A stretch of DNA of 64,000 nt from Actinomycetota bacterium (lineage in GTDB: Bacteria; Actinomycetota; Actinomycetes; Propionibacteriales; Propionibacteriaceae), in NCBI GenBank assembly GCA_020161015.1, contig JAIUOT010000049.1, positions 1-64,000 on the forward strand, written 5' to 3'. A program made the translations under genes and the position numbers. The first letter of the stretch is position 1, and each line of letters begins with the position of its first letter. Below the pieces are notes generated by a model. It was given only the letters and a program-made list of their open reading frames with translations, ran no database searches and had not been told where the DNA came from. Positions 44,245 through 53,758 of this stretch are shown piece after piece.

Positions 44245-44625
44245 TCAGGCCGTGGCGGGCTTGCGGTAGGTCGCGCTGCCGAACCCGAGGATCAGGAAGC
44301 CGATCACGGAGAAGATCACCAGCAGGAAGAACGACCACCCGCCGCCCTTGCCGAAGGCCGCGCCCAGCTTGATGGCCACGACGATCGCGATCACGAGGTT
44401 GACCACGGGGATCAGCAGCAGCAGGAACAGCCACGGGTTGAGCCCGGCGATCCGGAACAGGACAAAGGTGTTGTACAACGGGACGATCGACGCCCAGCCG
44501 GGTTCGCCGGCCTTGGTGAAGATCTTCCAGAGGGCGACGACCATCAGCACCGCGAGGATGAAGCTGATGATGGCGGCGGGCAGGCTGGCGAGCGCGGCGG
44601 CGGCGGAGTCGGTGTCGGGTGTCAT
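44245..44625 (-). CDS. DUF5684 membrane protein
   Basis: 126-aa protein with three to four transmembrane helices and the pattern KIFTKAGEPGWASIVPLYNTFVLFRIAGLNPWLFLLLLIPVVN, typical of DUF5684; FGKGGGWSFFLLVIF and a final FGSATY follow. Function is unknown; neighbours in other genomes are often signal peptidase genes, which are absent here. AAGGAGAG directly precedes ATG 44625. Family A repeats flank it on both sides. Confidence 0.85.
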   Translation of the reverse strand: MTPDTDSAAAALASLPAAIISFILAVLMVVALWKIFTKAGEPGWASIVPLYNTFVLFRIAGLNPWLFLLLLIPVVNLVIAIVVAIKLGAAFGKGGGWSFFLLVIFSVIGFLILGFGSATYRKPATA

Positions 44626-44805
44626 GGCTCTCCTTGGGTCGGCGACGGAGCGGACCACAAGCTAGCGGCCCGTCCACCGGTGCAGGGGGACGCTGCGCCC
44701 CGCGGCGGGTTACCGTCTCGTGAACGTCCCGCCCTCGCGAACGCCCCGGCCCCATGGGTGTCCGGGTGGGACGCGCCGTCCCACCCGTTGCTCCCGCCCC
44801 CGAGC

Positions 44806-44843
44806 GCAACTCCCGCTACCGGAATTCCGGTAGCGGGAGTTGC
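44806..44843. repeat. family A palindromic repeat, copy A5 (perfect 38-bp palindrome)
   Basis: Identical 38-bp palindrome to A4, here followed by ACTCGGCAGCAAACG and preceded by GTCCCACCCG. It is 637 bp from A4 and in the gap between DUF5684 and DUF2252 genes, which otherwise holds nothing recognisable. Confidence 0.9.
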
Positions 44844-44921
44844 ACTCGGCAGCAAACGCGGGTGGGGGGCGGGCGGCGGGGCGCGAGGGGGTGGGCGGCG
44901 GGGTGGCGAGCGCCCGCCCGA

Positions 44922-46352
44922 TCAGCCGGGACGGAAGGCGGAGCCCATGTGGGCGTCGTCCGACATCGGGAGCTTGCCGGACCGGGCGGCGGCGAGCAGG
45001 GCGGCGTGGTCGGCCTCGGTCTGGTCGGCGTAGCGGCGAGCGAAGGTCGCGAGCGCGTCTCCGGCGGCAGCACCGTCCCCGAGGTAGCCGGCGATCATCG
45101 AGGCCCCGGACGTCCGGGCGTGGCCCTTCGCGAGCAGGTGGCCGACGATGCCGGCGTAGTCGGTCAGCGCCTCCTCCCGGATGGCGTTGAGCGGCACGGT
45201 GCCCTTCATGTTCCGGAACTGGCGGACGTAGTACTCGCGCCCCTCGATCGTCGTCCAGCCCAGCAGCGGGTCGCTCACGGTCTGCAGCGCCTGCTGGTAC
45301 TCCACCACCCGCTGGCCCTGGTGGGCGTGCCACGCGTCGTCGCCGTGGACGAAACGGGCCAGCACCGAGCGGCGGGCCTCCTTCAGCTGGAGGAAGAGCA
45401 CGTCGTCCGGCGTCGACCCCACCAGCAGCACCACGTAGGCACGCAGCCCGACCGACCCGACGCCGACCACACGGTGCGCCACGTCCTCCACGGTGTAGCC
45501 GGCGACGACCCGCCGCCAGTGGGGAGCGAGGGTGGCCAGGTAGTCGTCCAGGCCGGCCGCGATCGCGGCAGCCTCCGCCTCGTCCACCGAGGTCGTGATC
45601 GGGGGCTCGGGGATGATCCGGCGGTGACCGTCCACCTCCCCGGTCAGCTTGGGCAGCACCCGGTCGCTGGTGCGCTTCCGCGCGGTCCGGGCCGCCCGCT
45701 TGATCTCCGCCCGGAGGGTGGCGTCGGCCACCGAGGAGTGGAGGCTCGAGACGTCCAGCCGGTTGTAGGAGCGGGCGAGCAGCGGTTGCGTGGCCAGGCC
45801 GGCCACCTCGGCCGCGTACGCCACCACGCACGAGCGCACGGACGCGCCGCAGGAGTCCTCGCTGTAGCCGTTCTCGCGCCCGGCCACCCAGACGCTCGCC
45901 ACCAGCCGGCGCAGGTCCCACTCCCAGCCGCCGGGGTGTGCCTCGTCGAAGTCGTTGAGGTCGATCACCTGCGCGCCCTCGGGCGACCGGTAGAAGCCGA
46001 AGTTGCCCAGGTGTGCGTCCCCGCAGACCACGGGGTGGATGCCGGTCGACGGCAGGGACGCCACGTCAGCGGCCATCACGACCGCCGACCCGCGCAGGAA
46101 CCCGTACGGCGAGGTGGCCATCCGGGCCACCCGGATGCCGACCAGGTCGGGGACGCGGCCCACGTGGCTCATCGCGATCAGGGCGATCGGGTCGAAGCGC
46201 GCCGAGCTGTCGGCCCACTCGCCGAGCCGCTGGTAGGGCACCTGCTCGCGCAGCGCCCGCCCGAGGGCGAACCGCTCCTCCCTGCTGGGCGGGGCCTGGC
46301 GGACGGACCGGAAGCCGGTGGCCGTGGTGGCGGGCAGCACGCTGTGGGACAT
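44922..46352 (-). CDS. DUF2252 family protein (kinase-like fold)
   Basis: 476-aa protein. FLRGSAVVMAADVA, VVCGDAHLGNFGFYRSPEG and VIDLNDFDEAHPGGWEWDLRRLVAS match DUF2252, and GDAHLGNFG plus DLNDFDEA resemble the catalytic HxxN and metal Asp of aminoglycoside phosphotransferase-like kinases. The C-terminus has HARTSGASMIAGYLGDG and FARRYADQTEADHAAL. Substrate unknown. AGGAGGA lies a few nt upstream of ATG 46352. Confidence 0.87.
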   Translation of the reverse strand: MSHSVLPATTATGFRSVRQAPPSREERFALGRALREQVPYQRLGEWADSSARFDPIALIAMSHVGRVPDLVGIRVARMATSPYGFLRGSAVVMAADVASLPSTGIHPVVCGDAHLGNFGFYRSPEGAQVIDLNDFDEAHPGGWEWDLRRLVASVWVAGRENGYSEDSCGASVRSCVVAYAAEVAGLATQPLLARSYNRLDVSSLHSSVADATLRAEIKRAARTARKRTSDRVLPKLTGEVDGHRRIIPEPPITTSVDEAEAAAIAAGLDDYLATLAPHWRRVVAGYTVEDVAHRVVGVGSVGLRAYVVLLVGSTPDDVLFLQLKEARRSVLARFVHGDDAWHAHQGQRVVEYQQALQTVSDPLLGWTTIEGREYYVRQFRNMKGTVPLNAIREEALTDYAGIVGHLLAKGHARTSGASMIAGYLGDGAAAGDALATFARRYADQTEADHAALLAAARSGKLPMSDDAHMGSAFRPG

Positions 46353-46493
46353 GGTTCCTCCTGCTCGGCCATCTTGGCCTCCGGCGGGCTCCGCGGCCAG
46401 CCCCTCGCGGCGGCGCGGACGGCGTGGGCCGGACGCGCGCGACGGACGGCCCGTCACCGGGGACGGCCTTGCCGGGTGCGGCACAGTGGTGGC

Positions 46494-47414
46494 GTGAGCG
46501 AAACCTGGCCGAGCCCGCCGATCCCCACCCCGTCCCTGGTGCTGCGCGGACGCCGGTTCGACGCCGGGCACCCGGCGGTGATGGGCATCGTCAACCGGAC
46601 TCCGGACTCCTTCTACGCCGCCGCGCGCTACACCGACCTCGGCCCCGGACTGGCCGCGGTCGACCGGCTGGTGGCCGAGGGCGCCGACCTGATCGACGTG
46701 GGCGGGGTGCGGGCAGGGCAGGAGGGTGAGGAGGTCGGTCCGGCGCAGGAGATCGAGCGCGTGCGCCCGTTCCTGCTCGCGGTTCGCGAGCGCCACCCGT
46801 CCCTGCTGCTCAGCCTGGACACGTGGCGGGCCGAGGTCGCCACGGCCTGCGCGGACGCGGGCATCGACCTCGTCAACGACACGTGGGCGGGGGCGGACCC
46901 CGAACTCGTGGCGGTCGCCGCGGAGCTGGGCGCCGGCTATGTCGTCTCGCACACCGGCGGGCTCCCGCCGCGCACCGATCCGGTCGACATCAGCTACGGC
47001 CCCGACCCCGACGACGTCGTCCGTGACGTGCTCGCCGTGCTGGCCGGCGGCGCCGCCCGCGCGGTCGCGGCCGGCGTCCCGGCGGAGCGTGTGCTGGTGG
47101 ATCCGACCCTCGACTTCGGCAAGACCACCCGCAACTCCCTTCGGGTGCTCGCTGCGACGGGGGCGATCGCCGGGCTGGGCTACCCGGTGCTGCAGGCGCT
47201 CAGCCGCAAGGACTTCGTCGGGGAGACCCTCGACCTGCCGGTCGACCAGCGGCTGTTCGGCACGCTCGCCGCGACCGCCGTCGCCGCCTGGCTGGGCACG
47301 GTCGTGTTCCGCGCCCACGACGTCGCCGCCACCCGCCAGGTGGCCGACATGGTGGCCTCGCTCCGGGGGGACCGCCCGCCGGCGGTCGCCGTCCGCGGCG
47401 AACCGCGGGCCTGA
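46494..47414 (+). CDS. folP2: dihydropteroate synthase homologue, FolP2-like
   Basis: 306-aa TIM barrel related to DHPS. It keeps MGIVNRTPDSFY (30-41; canonical N-V-T-P-D-S-F) and DFGKTTRNS. The pterin/pABA loop reads IDVGGVRAG (67-75) in place of canonical IDxGGESTRPG, and the late motif is SRKDFVGE. These are the features of mycobacterial FolP2, reported to lack DHPS activity. So folate synthesis should not be assigned to it. GTG 46494 follows CACAGT (46482-46487) by 6 nt. Canonical folP, if present, is outside the window. Confidence 0.85.
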   Translation: MSETWPSPPIPTPSLVLRGRRFDAGHPAVMGIVNRTPDSFYAAARYTDLGPGLAAVDRLVAEGADLIDVGGVRAGQEGEEVGPAQEIERVRPFLLAVRERHPSLLLSLDTWRAEVATACADAGIDLVNDTWAGADPELVAVAAELGAGYVVSHTGGLPPRTDPVDISYGPDPDDVVRDVLAVLAGGAARAVAAGVPAERVLVDPTLDFGKTTRNSLRVLAATGAIAGLGYPVLQALSRKDFVGETLDLPVDQRLFGTLAATAVAAWLGTVVFRAHDVAATRQVADMVASLRGDRPPAVAVRGEPRA

Positions 47415-47455
47415 CCGCTGCGCGGCGGCCGGCGCAGGCGGCATAGGCTGCCCGC

Positions 47456-48088
47456 GTGGACCTCAAGGACCTGCGCAAGAGCTACGAGCACGGCAGCCTG
47501 GACGAGGCGGACGCCGGCAACGCACCGCTGGCGCTCTTCCAGCGCTGGCTCGCCGACGCCGTCGCCGCCGGCGTGCCCGAGCCGAGCGCGATGACGCTGG
47601 CGACCGTCGGCGAGGACGGTCGGCCGTCCACCCGCGTCGTGCTGCTCAAGGGCGCGGACGAGCGCGGCCTGGTGTTCTTCACCAACTACGGCAGCAGGAA
47701 GGGGCGCGAGCTCGCGGCCAACCCGCACGCCGCGCTGCAGTTCCACTGGCCGGAGCGGGAACGGGTGGTGCGTGTCGAGGGCGTGGCCGAACGGACGTCT
47801 GCGGAGGAGTCCGACGCCTACTTCGTGACCCGTCCGCTCGACTCGCGGATCGGCGCGTGGGCGTCCCCGCAGAGCGAGGTGATCGCGAGTCGCGGCGTGC
47901 TGCTGTCCAACGCGGCGAAGGCGTCGGCGCGGTACGGGCTGAACCCGCCGCGTCCGGAGCACTGGGGCGGGTTCCGGGTGGTGCCCGACACCTGGGAGTT
48001 CTGGCAGGGACGCCGCAGCCGCCTGCACGACCGCGTCCGCTTCCGCCTCGCGGATGGTTCGTGGCTGAAGGAGCGACTCGCGCCCTGA
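47456..48088 (+). CDS. pdxH: pyridoxamine 5'-phosphate oxidase
   Basis: 210-aa FMN enzyme oxidising pyridoxine or pyridoxamine 5'-phosphate to [15 protein letters not shown], the FMN-binding [55 protein letters not shown] and the C-terminal [17 protein letters not shown] are all standard. GTG 47456 follows TAGGCT (47444-47449) by 6 nt, without Shine-Dalgarno. The next gene is PLP-dependent. Confidence 0.95.
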   Translation: MDLKDLRKSYEHGSLDEADAGNAPLALFQRWLADAVAAGVPEPSAMTLATVGEDGRPSTRVVLLKGADERGLVFFTNYGSRKGRELAANPHAALQFHWPERERVVRVEGVAERTSAEESDAYFVTRPLDSRIGAWASPQSEVIASRGVLLSNAAKASARYGLNPPRPEHWGGFRVVPDTWEFWQGRRSRLHDRVRFRLADGSWLKERLAP

Positions 48089-48164
48089 GCAGGTGCGGCG
48101 GCTCGCCGGACCGAGGGCCGGACGGCGCAGTCCGCCGCTGCCCGCGGCGTGGCACGATCCGGGC

Positions 48165-49343
48165 ATGAGCAGGGGATTCCAGCTGGCCGAGCGGTTCTCG
48201 GGCGTCACGACGTCACCGGTGCGTGACATCCTCGCGGTGGTCAACCGCGGGGACGTGATCTCGTTCGCCGGCGGCATCCCGGACGGCTCGCTGTTCGCCC
48301 TCGACGACTTCCGTGCGGCGTTCGACCACGTGCTGTCCACACAGGGTCGCCGCGCGCTGCAGTACGCGTCCACCCAGGGTGAGCCGGAGCTGCTGGAGCA
48401 GGTCGCCGCCCGGATGGCCCGGCAGCTGCCGACCACCCCCGACCAGGTGCAGGTGACCAGCGGTTCGCAGGAGGGCATCTTCCTCGTGGGCCAGGCGCTG
48501 CTCGACCCGGGCGACGTCGTGCTGGTCGAGCAGCCCACCTACCTGGCGGCCGTCCAGGCGTTCAGCCTCGCCGGCGCGCGGCTGGTGGCCGTCGCGTCCG
48601 ACGACCACGGGATGCTGCCGGACGCCCTGAACGCGGCCATCGCCGCGCACCGTCCGCGCTTCGTCTACCTGATCCCGACCTTCCAGAACCCGACCGGCCG
48701 CTCGATGCCCGCCGCGCGCCGGCGGGAGGTGGCCGACGTGCTGCTGCGCACCGGCGTCCCGCTGCTCGAGGACGACCCGTACGGCGAGCTGCGGTTCGAG
48801 GGCGAGGCGGCCGCGCCGCTGGCCGCGCTGCCCGGCATGGGCGCCCAGACGGTCCTGCTGAACTCGGCCTCGAAGGTGATGGCCCCCGGGGTGCGGATCG
48901 GGTGGCTCCGGGCCGAGGGCCCCATCCTGCGCGCGGTCGAGGTCGCCAAGCAGGCCGTCGGGCTCCAGTCGGCGGTCACCGACCAGCTGGCCGTCGCCCG
49001 CTACCTCGCCACCTGCGACCTCGATGCCCACATCGCCCGCGTCGTGGACGTCTACCGCGAGCGCAGGGACGCGATGGCCTCCGGCCTGGCGTCCCGGCTC
49101 CCCGCGGGCGCGGAGGTGACCAGGCCCGAGGGCGGCATGTTCCTGTGGGCCCGGCTGGGTGGTGGCGCCGACACCGCCGTCACGCTGCCGGCGGCGGTCG
49201 ACGCGGGTGTCGCCTACGTGCCGGGCTGGCCGTTCTTCGCCGCCGAGCCAGACCGCTCGACGATGCGGCTGTCGTACGTCACGAACGCCCCGGACGTGAT
49301 CGAGCGCGGCCTGGACCGGCTGGCCGGCGCGCTTGGCTGGTGA
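48165..49343 (+). CDS. PLP-dependent aminotransferase, class I/II (LysN/MocR-domain type)
   Basis: 392-aa fold-type I aminotransferase. ISFAGGIPDGSLF, LQYASTQGEPELLEQVA, TSGSQEGIFLVGQALLDPGDVVLVEQPTY, YLIPTFQNPTGRSM, LLEDDPYGELRFEG and the PLP lysine in LNSASKVMAPGVRIGW (about residue 238) match 2-aminoadipate or valine-pyruvate type enzymes. There is no N-terminal GntR domain, so it is not a MocR regulator. ATG 48165 follows CACGAT (48153-48158) by 6 nt. Substrate unresolved. Confidence 0.88.
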   Translation: MSRGFQLAERFSGVTTSPVRDILAVVNRGDVISFAGGIPDGSLFALDDFRAAFDHVLSTQGRRALQYASTQGEPELLEQVAARMARQLPTTPDQVQVTSGSQEGIFLVGQALLDPGDVVLVEQPTYLAAVQAFSLAGARLVAVASDDHGMLPDALNAAIAAHRPRFVYLIPTFQNPTGRSMPAARRREVADVLLRTGVPLLEDDPYGELRFEGEAAAPLAALPGMGAQTVLLNSASKVMAPGVRIGWLRAEGPILRAVEVAKQAVGLQSAVTDQLAVARYLATCDLDAHIARVVDVYRERRDAMASGLASRLPAGAEVTRPEGGMFLWARLGGGADTAVTLPAAVDAGVAYVPGWPFFAAEPDRSTMRLSYVTNAPDVIERGLDRLAGALGW

Positions 49344-49385
49344 CGCCGGGCCCAGGGCCGGCGGCGGAGGAAGTGGGGGCGACGC

Positions 49386-49928
49386 TCAGGCCAGGCGGGA
49401 GCGCAGCGTCGCGACGAGGTCGGTGACCGCTCCGCCCGCCCGTCGCGGGATGACGTGCGCGGCGTCCGGGCCGGTGTAGACGAACACGTGGTCGTCGGTC
49501 TCCACGACCCGGGAGATCCGTGACCAGGGGACGTGGGTGCTGCGCCGGCCGGCGAGGATCGTGAGGCCGTCGTCGTCGAGTTCGAGCCGGCGGGTCGTCC
49601 CGGTCTGTTCCAGCGCCACGCGGGCCTTCGTGCGATAGCGGCGGGCCAGCAGCCACTCGCCCGCCCGTCCGCGCTGCCACTCCCACCAGCCCACCGCGGC
49701 GCCGACGAGGATAGAGACCAGCTCGGCCGCCCCGGCGAGCTCCAGCAGCCGGGAGAGCAGGAACGGCAGGGTCGACACCGCGAACATGGCCAGGTAGGCC
49801 GCACCGCCGACGAGCCACGCGCCCACCAGGCGCATCCGGGCGCGCCGCGGATCCTCCTCGCCGGACGCCTTCGCCTGCCAGGCGGCGAACGCGACGAGGT
49901 CGTCCACGGTCAGGGTGAACTCGACCAC
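49386..49928 (-). CDS. YcxB-like membrane-anchored protein
   Basis: 180-aa protein: N-terminal VEFTLTVDDLVAFAAWQAK, two transmembrane helices (about 32-80), then a PH-like C-terminal domain (RRLELDDDGLTILAGRRSTHVPWSRISRVVETDDHVFVYTGPDAAHVIPRRA). This is the YcxB arrangement; function unknown. The GTG start has TAGCCT (49935-49940) 6 nt upstream. It converges with the aminotransferase gene. Confidence 0.78.
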   Translation of the reverse strand: MVEFTLTVDDLVAFAAWQAKASGEEDPRRARMRLVGAWLVGGAAYLAMFAVSTLPFLLSRLLELAGAAELVSILVGAAVGWWEWQRGRAGEWLLARRYRTKARVALEQTGTTRRLELDDDGLTILAGRRSTHVPWSRISRVVETDDHVFVYTGPDAAHVIPRRAGGAVTDLVATLRSRLA

Positions 49929-49959
49929 GGGCAGAGGCTACCCGCTCGTCCGAGCGCCC

Positions 49960-50607
49960 TCACACCCCGGGGACGCCGAGCGCGCGCAGCCGGGAGCGCA
50001 GGTGGCCGTAGGTGTCCGTGCCGGCGAAGTGGACGGCCTGGAGGCCCGCGCGACGGGCCCCGCGGACGTTGACGGCCATGTCGTCGACGAAGACCGCCTC
50101 CGACGGTGCGATGCCGAGTGTCTCGACGATGTGGGTGAAGAACGCCGGGTCCGGCTTGGCCAGGCCCACCCGGAAGGAGTGGAACTGGTGGTCGAAGTGC
50201 TCGTCGTAGGGCAGGTTCGCGAGCATGAAGCCGCCCCGGTAGCTCTGCTGGTTGGTCGCCAGCGCCGTCGTCACCCCGGCCGCCCGGACCCGGTCGACGA
50301 GGTCGAGCATCCGCTCGTCGAGTTCCACCCGGTACCAGACCTGGAGGATGTCGTCTGCGGTGCAGTCCCGGCCGTCACGCTCGAGCAGGGCGGTGAGGAG
50401 CTCGCGCAGGTCGGCCCGCCCGGTCAGGGTGGTCTTCTCGTGGCGGAAGGCGTCCGCGACGAACCGGGGCCCGCCGAGGCGAGCCATCTCCGTCAGCCAG
50501 CCCGCGTGGGGGTACTGGGTGACGCCGTCGGCGTCCATCAGCAGCGCACGGACCCTCGGGCGGTCGCCCACCGAGGGATCGTGCGTCCTGGCGTCGTCCC
50601 GGTCCAC
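49960..50607 (-). CDS. HAD superfamily hydrolase, subfamily IA
   Basis: 215-aa phosphatase-like protein. Motif I is ALLMDADGVTQYP: the nucleophile position keeps DxDG. Motif II T is in ALATNQQSYRG, motif III lysine in GLAKPDPAFF and motif IV DD in EAVFVDDMAVNVRGARRAG. Its GTG is one base after the ilvD stop, so it is translated with ilvD. Substrate unknown; a link to branched-chain metabolism is only positional. Confidence 0.87.
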   Translation of the reverse strand: MDRDDARTHDPSVGDRPRVRALLMDADGVTQYPHAGWLTEMARLGGPRFVADAFRHEKTTLTGRADLRELLTALLERDGRDCTADDILQVWYRVELDERMLDLVDRVRAAGVTTALATNQQSYRGGFMLANLPYDEHFDHQFHSFRVGLAKPDPAFFTHIVETLGIAPSEAVFVDDMAVNVRGARRAGLQAVHFAGTDTYGHLRSRLRALGVPGV

Positions 50608-50608
50608 C

Positions 50609-52492
50609 TCAGCCGACAGCGGTCGGGGCGGGACGCGGCGCCGGGTTCTCGATCTGTTCGACCGAGCGGGCCGCGCCCTTGTCCGCGCTGAGGGCCATCG
50701 CAGCGTAGACCCGCAGCGCCGGCGACACGTGGCGCTCGCGGTGGGCGGGCTTCCAGCCGAGCTCGTCACGACGCGCCCGTCGCTCGGCGAGCGTGGTGTC
50801 GTCCACCAGCAGCGTCACGGAGCGGTCGGGGATCGAGATCTCGATCAGGTCGCCGTCCTCGACCAGGCCGATCGTGCCCCCGGCAGCGGCCTCGGGCGAG
50901 ACGTGGCCGATCGACAGGCCGGACGACCCTCCGGAGAAGCGGCCGTCGGTGATCAGCGCGCACTGCGGGCCCAGCCCCAGCCCCTTCAGGTAGGACGTCG
51001 GGTACAGCATCTCCTGCATGCCCGGGCCGCCCTTGGGCCCCTCGTAACGGACCACCACCACGTGGCCGGGCTTGACCCGCTTGCCGAGGATCGCCTCGAC
51101 GGCCTCCTCCTGGCTCTCGGTGACGATCGCGGTACCCCGGAACGTCCACTGGTCGGCCGGCACGCCCGCGGTCTTCACGATCGCGCCGTCCTCGGCCAGG
51201 TTGCCCTTGAGGATGGCCAGCCCGCCCTCGACGGTGTACGGGGTCGCGACCGACCGGATGCAGCCGTTCTCCGCGTCGGTGTCGAGGGTGTCCCAGCGGA
51301 CCGTCGAGGAGAACGGCTCTGTCGTGCGCACGCCGCCGGGGGCGGCGTGGAACAGCTCGACGGCCTCGGGCAGCGGGCTGCCGCCGCGGATGTCCCAGTT
51401 CGCCAGCCACGTGGCCACGTCCGGGGAGTGCACGGCGTGGACGCCGTGGTCGAACAGGCCGCCACGGTCGAGTTCGCCCATGATCGCGACGATGCCGCCG
51501 GCGCGGTGCACGTCCTCCATGTAGTACGACGTCGTATTCGGCGCGACCTTGCACAGGCACGGGGTGGTGCGCGACAGCGCGTCGATGTCGTCGGAGTCGA
51601 AGTCGACGCCGGCCTCGTGCGCGGCTGCCAGCAGGTGGAGGACGGTGTTGGTGGAGCCGCCCATCGCGATATCGACCCGCATCGCGTTCTCGAACGCGGG
51701 CTTGGTGGCGATCGCCTTCGGCAGCACCGAGGCGTCCTCCTCGTCGTACCAGCGCTTGGCCAGCTCCACCACGAGCTTCCCCGCGGTGGTGAACAGGTCC
51801 TTGCGGGCGGCGGAGGTCGCCAGCGTCGAGCCGTTGCCCGGCAGGGCCAGCCCGATCACCTCGAGCAGGCAGTTCATCGAGTTCGCGGTGAACATGCCCG
51901 AGCACGACCCGCAGGTCGGGCAGGCGTTCTGCTCGATCTCGAGCAGCTGGGCGTCGGAGACGCTGTCGTCGACCGCCTTGTACATCGCGTCGATCAGGTC
52001 GAGGCGGGTCGTCGCCACCCCGTCCACGATGTGCGCCTTGCCGGCCTCCATCGCGCCACCCGAGACGAAGACGGTCGGGATGTTCAGCCGCAGCGCGGCC
52101 AGCAGCATGCCGGGGGTGATCTTGTCGCAGTTGGAGATGCACACCAGCGCGTCGGCGCAGTGCGCGTTCACCATGTACTCCACGGAGTCGGCGATCAGCT
52201 CACGGCTCGGCAGCGAGTAGAGCATGCCGGCGTGGCCCATCGCGATGCCGTCGTCCACGGCGATGGTGTTGAACTCCCGTCCCACACCGCCGGCCTCCGC
52301 GACGGCCCCGGCGACGAGCGCACCCATCTCCTTCAGGTGCACGTGCCCGGGGACGAACTGGGTGAACGAGTTGGCGATCGCGACGATCGGCTTGCCGAAG
52401 TCGGAGTCGACCAGGCCGGTGGCACGCCACAGGGCGCGGGCTCCGGCCATGTTGCGGCCGTGGGTGACGGTGCGGGAACGCAGTGCGGGCAT
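50609..52492 (-). CDS. ilvD: dihydroxy-acid dehydratase
   Basis: 627-aa Fe-S enzyme dehydrating 2,3-dihydroxy-acids to 2-oxo acids in valine, isoleucine and leucine synthesis. Cluster cysteines are in [12 protein letters not shown] and [29 protein letters not shown] and [22 protein letters not shown] are the other signatures. ATG 52492 with GAGG 8 nt upstream. Forms an operon with the HAD gene. No other ilv genes are nearby. Confidence 0.96.
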   Translation of the reverse strand: MPALRSRTVTHGRNMAGARALWRATGLVDSDFGKPIVAIANSFTQFVPGHVHLKEMGALVAGAVAEAGGVGREFNTIAVDDGIAMGHAGMLYSLPSRELIADSVEYMVNAHCADALVCISNCDKITPGMLLAALRLNIPTVFVSGGAMEAGKAHIVDGVATTRLDLIDAMYKAVDDSVSDAQLLEIEQNACPTCGSCSGMFTANSMNCLLEVIGLALPGNGSTLATSAARKDLFTTAGKLVVELAKRWYDEEDASVLPKAIATKPAFENAMRVDIAMGGSTNTVLHLLAAAHEAGVDFDSDDIDALSRTTPCLCKVAPNTTSYYMEDVHRAGGIVAIMGELDRGGLFDHGVHAVHSPDVATWLANWDIRGGSPLPEAVELFHAAPGGVRTTEPFSSTVRWDTLDTDAENGCIRSVATPYTVEGGLAILKGNLAEDGAIVKTAGVPADQWTFRGTAIVTESQEEAVEAILGKRVKPGHVVVVRYEGPKGGPGMQEMLYPTSYLKGLGLGPQCALITDGRFSGGSSGLSIGHVSPEAAAGGTIGLVEDGDLIEISIPDRSVTLLVDDTTLAERRARRDELGWKPAHRERHVSPALRVYAAMALSADKGAARSVEQIENPAPRPAPTAVG

Positions 52493-52667
52493 GGGCCTAC
52501 CTCGATTCAAGGAACGCAACCAGCGTAGTCCGCGGGATATTCCGGGTGAACGCCCCGGCCGGGGGCCGAGACCGGTGGACTACGTGCCGGCGCCGGACCC
52601 GCCACTGGCTTCGAACGGGAATAGCATTGAACCCGTCGGGGAAGATCCCGCGAACCGGAGGCCGGCG

Positions 52668-53684
52668 ATGAAGCTGCGACGGGTTGATGTGGTCCTTCGT
52701 ATCGGGATCGCGTTCGGACTGGCGGTCACCACCCTCACCGTGGGCGTGCCGGCCGCCACCGGGGCAGCACCGGCAGTGGAGCGGCGCCTCACCACGAGCC
52801 CCTCCCAGCAGACGTGGCCGGAGATGTCGGGCAAGTACGTCGTGTTCTCCGACGACCGCAACGAGCGCCTCGTGGGCGACCCGAACGACCCGGAGTCGCT
52901 CTACGACATCCGCGTGCTCAACCTGAGCACGGGCAGGAGCCGCGTGCTCACCCCGAAGCACACGGCCATGGGGCGGGCGGCGATCTCGGGCAACCGGGTG
53001 GTCTGGGTCGACTACGGGAACGGGCGCAACAGCGGTGTCTGGTACCACAACCTGGCCACCGGCACCCACAAGCGGATCAGCAGCGCGGGCGGCGTCGAGG
53101 TCGAGATCAGCGGGCGCAACGTCTGCTACGAGCGGAGCAACCGCGTGTGGGTCTACAACCTGCGGACGAAGAAGGAACGCGCGGTGTCGCCGAAGGCGTC
53201 CTCGGCCGCATCGTGCGACATCTCCGGGTCGGTGGTCGTCTGGCAGGACTTCCGTAACGGCAACCACGACATCTACAGCTACAACCTGTCCACGAGGAAG
53301 GAGCGCCGGCTGACCACGGACACCGGCGGCCAGACCATCCCGAAGATCTCCGGCAACCGCGTGGTGTGGACCGACGACCGCAACGGCGGGCTGGACCTCG
53401 ACGTCTACGCGTTCAACCTGGCGACCGGGGTGGAGACGCGGCTCACCACCGCCTCGGGGAACCAGTGGTTCCCGAACATCTCCGGCACGCGGGTGGTGTG
53501 GATGGACGAGCGCAACGGGACCGACAACACCGAGGTCTACGCCTACGACTTCGCCACCGGCACCGAGACCCGGGTGACCGACCATGCGGGCTGGAGCGGC
53601 AACCCGGTCGTCTCGGGGACGCGCATCGTCTGGTCGGACGACCGCGCGGGCAACCTCGACCTGTACCTCCGGACGCTGGGCTGA
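52668..53684 (+). CDS. secreted TolB-like beta-propeller protein
   Basis: 338-aa protein with a signal peptide (IGIAFGLAVTTLTVGVPAATGAAPA) and about six repeats of 40-50 residues with the form ISGxRVVWxDxRNGxxDIYxYNLxTGxExRLTT. This is the WD40-like TolB repeat, folding as a propeller. No catalytic domain is attached, so it probably binds a ligand or wall component outside the cell. GGAGG lies 6 nt before ATG. Confidence 0.87.
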   Translation: MKLRRVDVVLRIGIAFGLAVTTLTVGVPAATGAAPAVERRLTTSPSQQTWPEMSGKYVVFSDDRNERLVGDPNDPESLYDIRVLNLSTGRSRVLTPKHTAMGRAAISGNRVVWVDYGNGRNSGVWYHNLATGTHKRISSAGGVEVEISGRNVCYERSNRVWVYNLRTKKERAVSPKASSAASCDISGSVVVWQDFRNGNHDIYSYNLSTRKERRLTTDTGGQTIPKISGNRVVWTDDRNGGLDLDVYAFNLATGVETRLTTASGNQWFPNISGTRVVWMDERNGTDNTEVYAYDFATGTETRVTDHAGWSGNPVVSGTRIVWSDDRAGNLDLYLRTLG

Positions 53685-53758
53685 TCCCTCGGGGCCCGGC
53701 TGCCGGGCTCCGGACGGACGGGCCCTCGGCCCCGGGCCGGCGGTTCCCGGCCGCGTAC

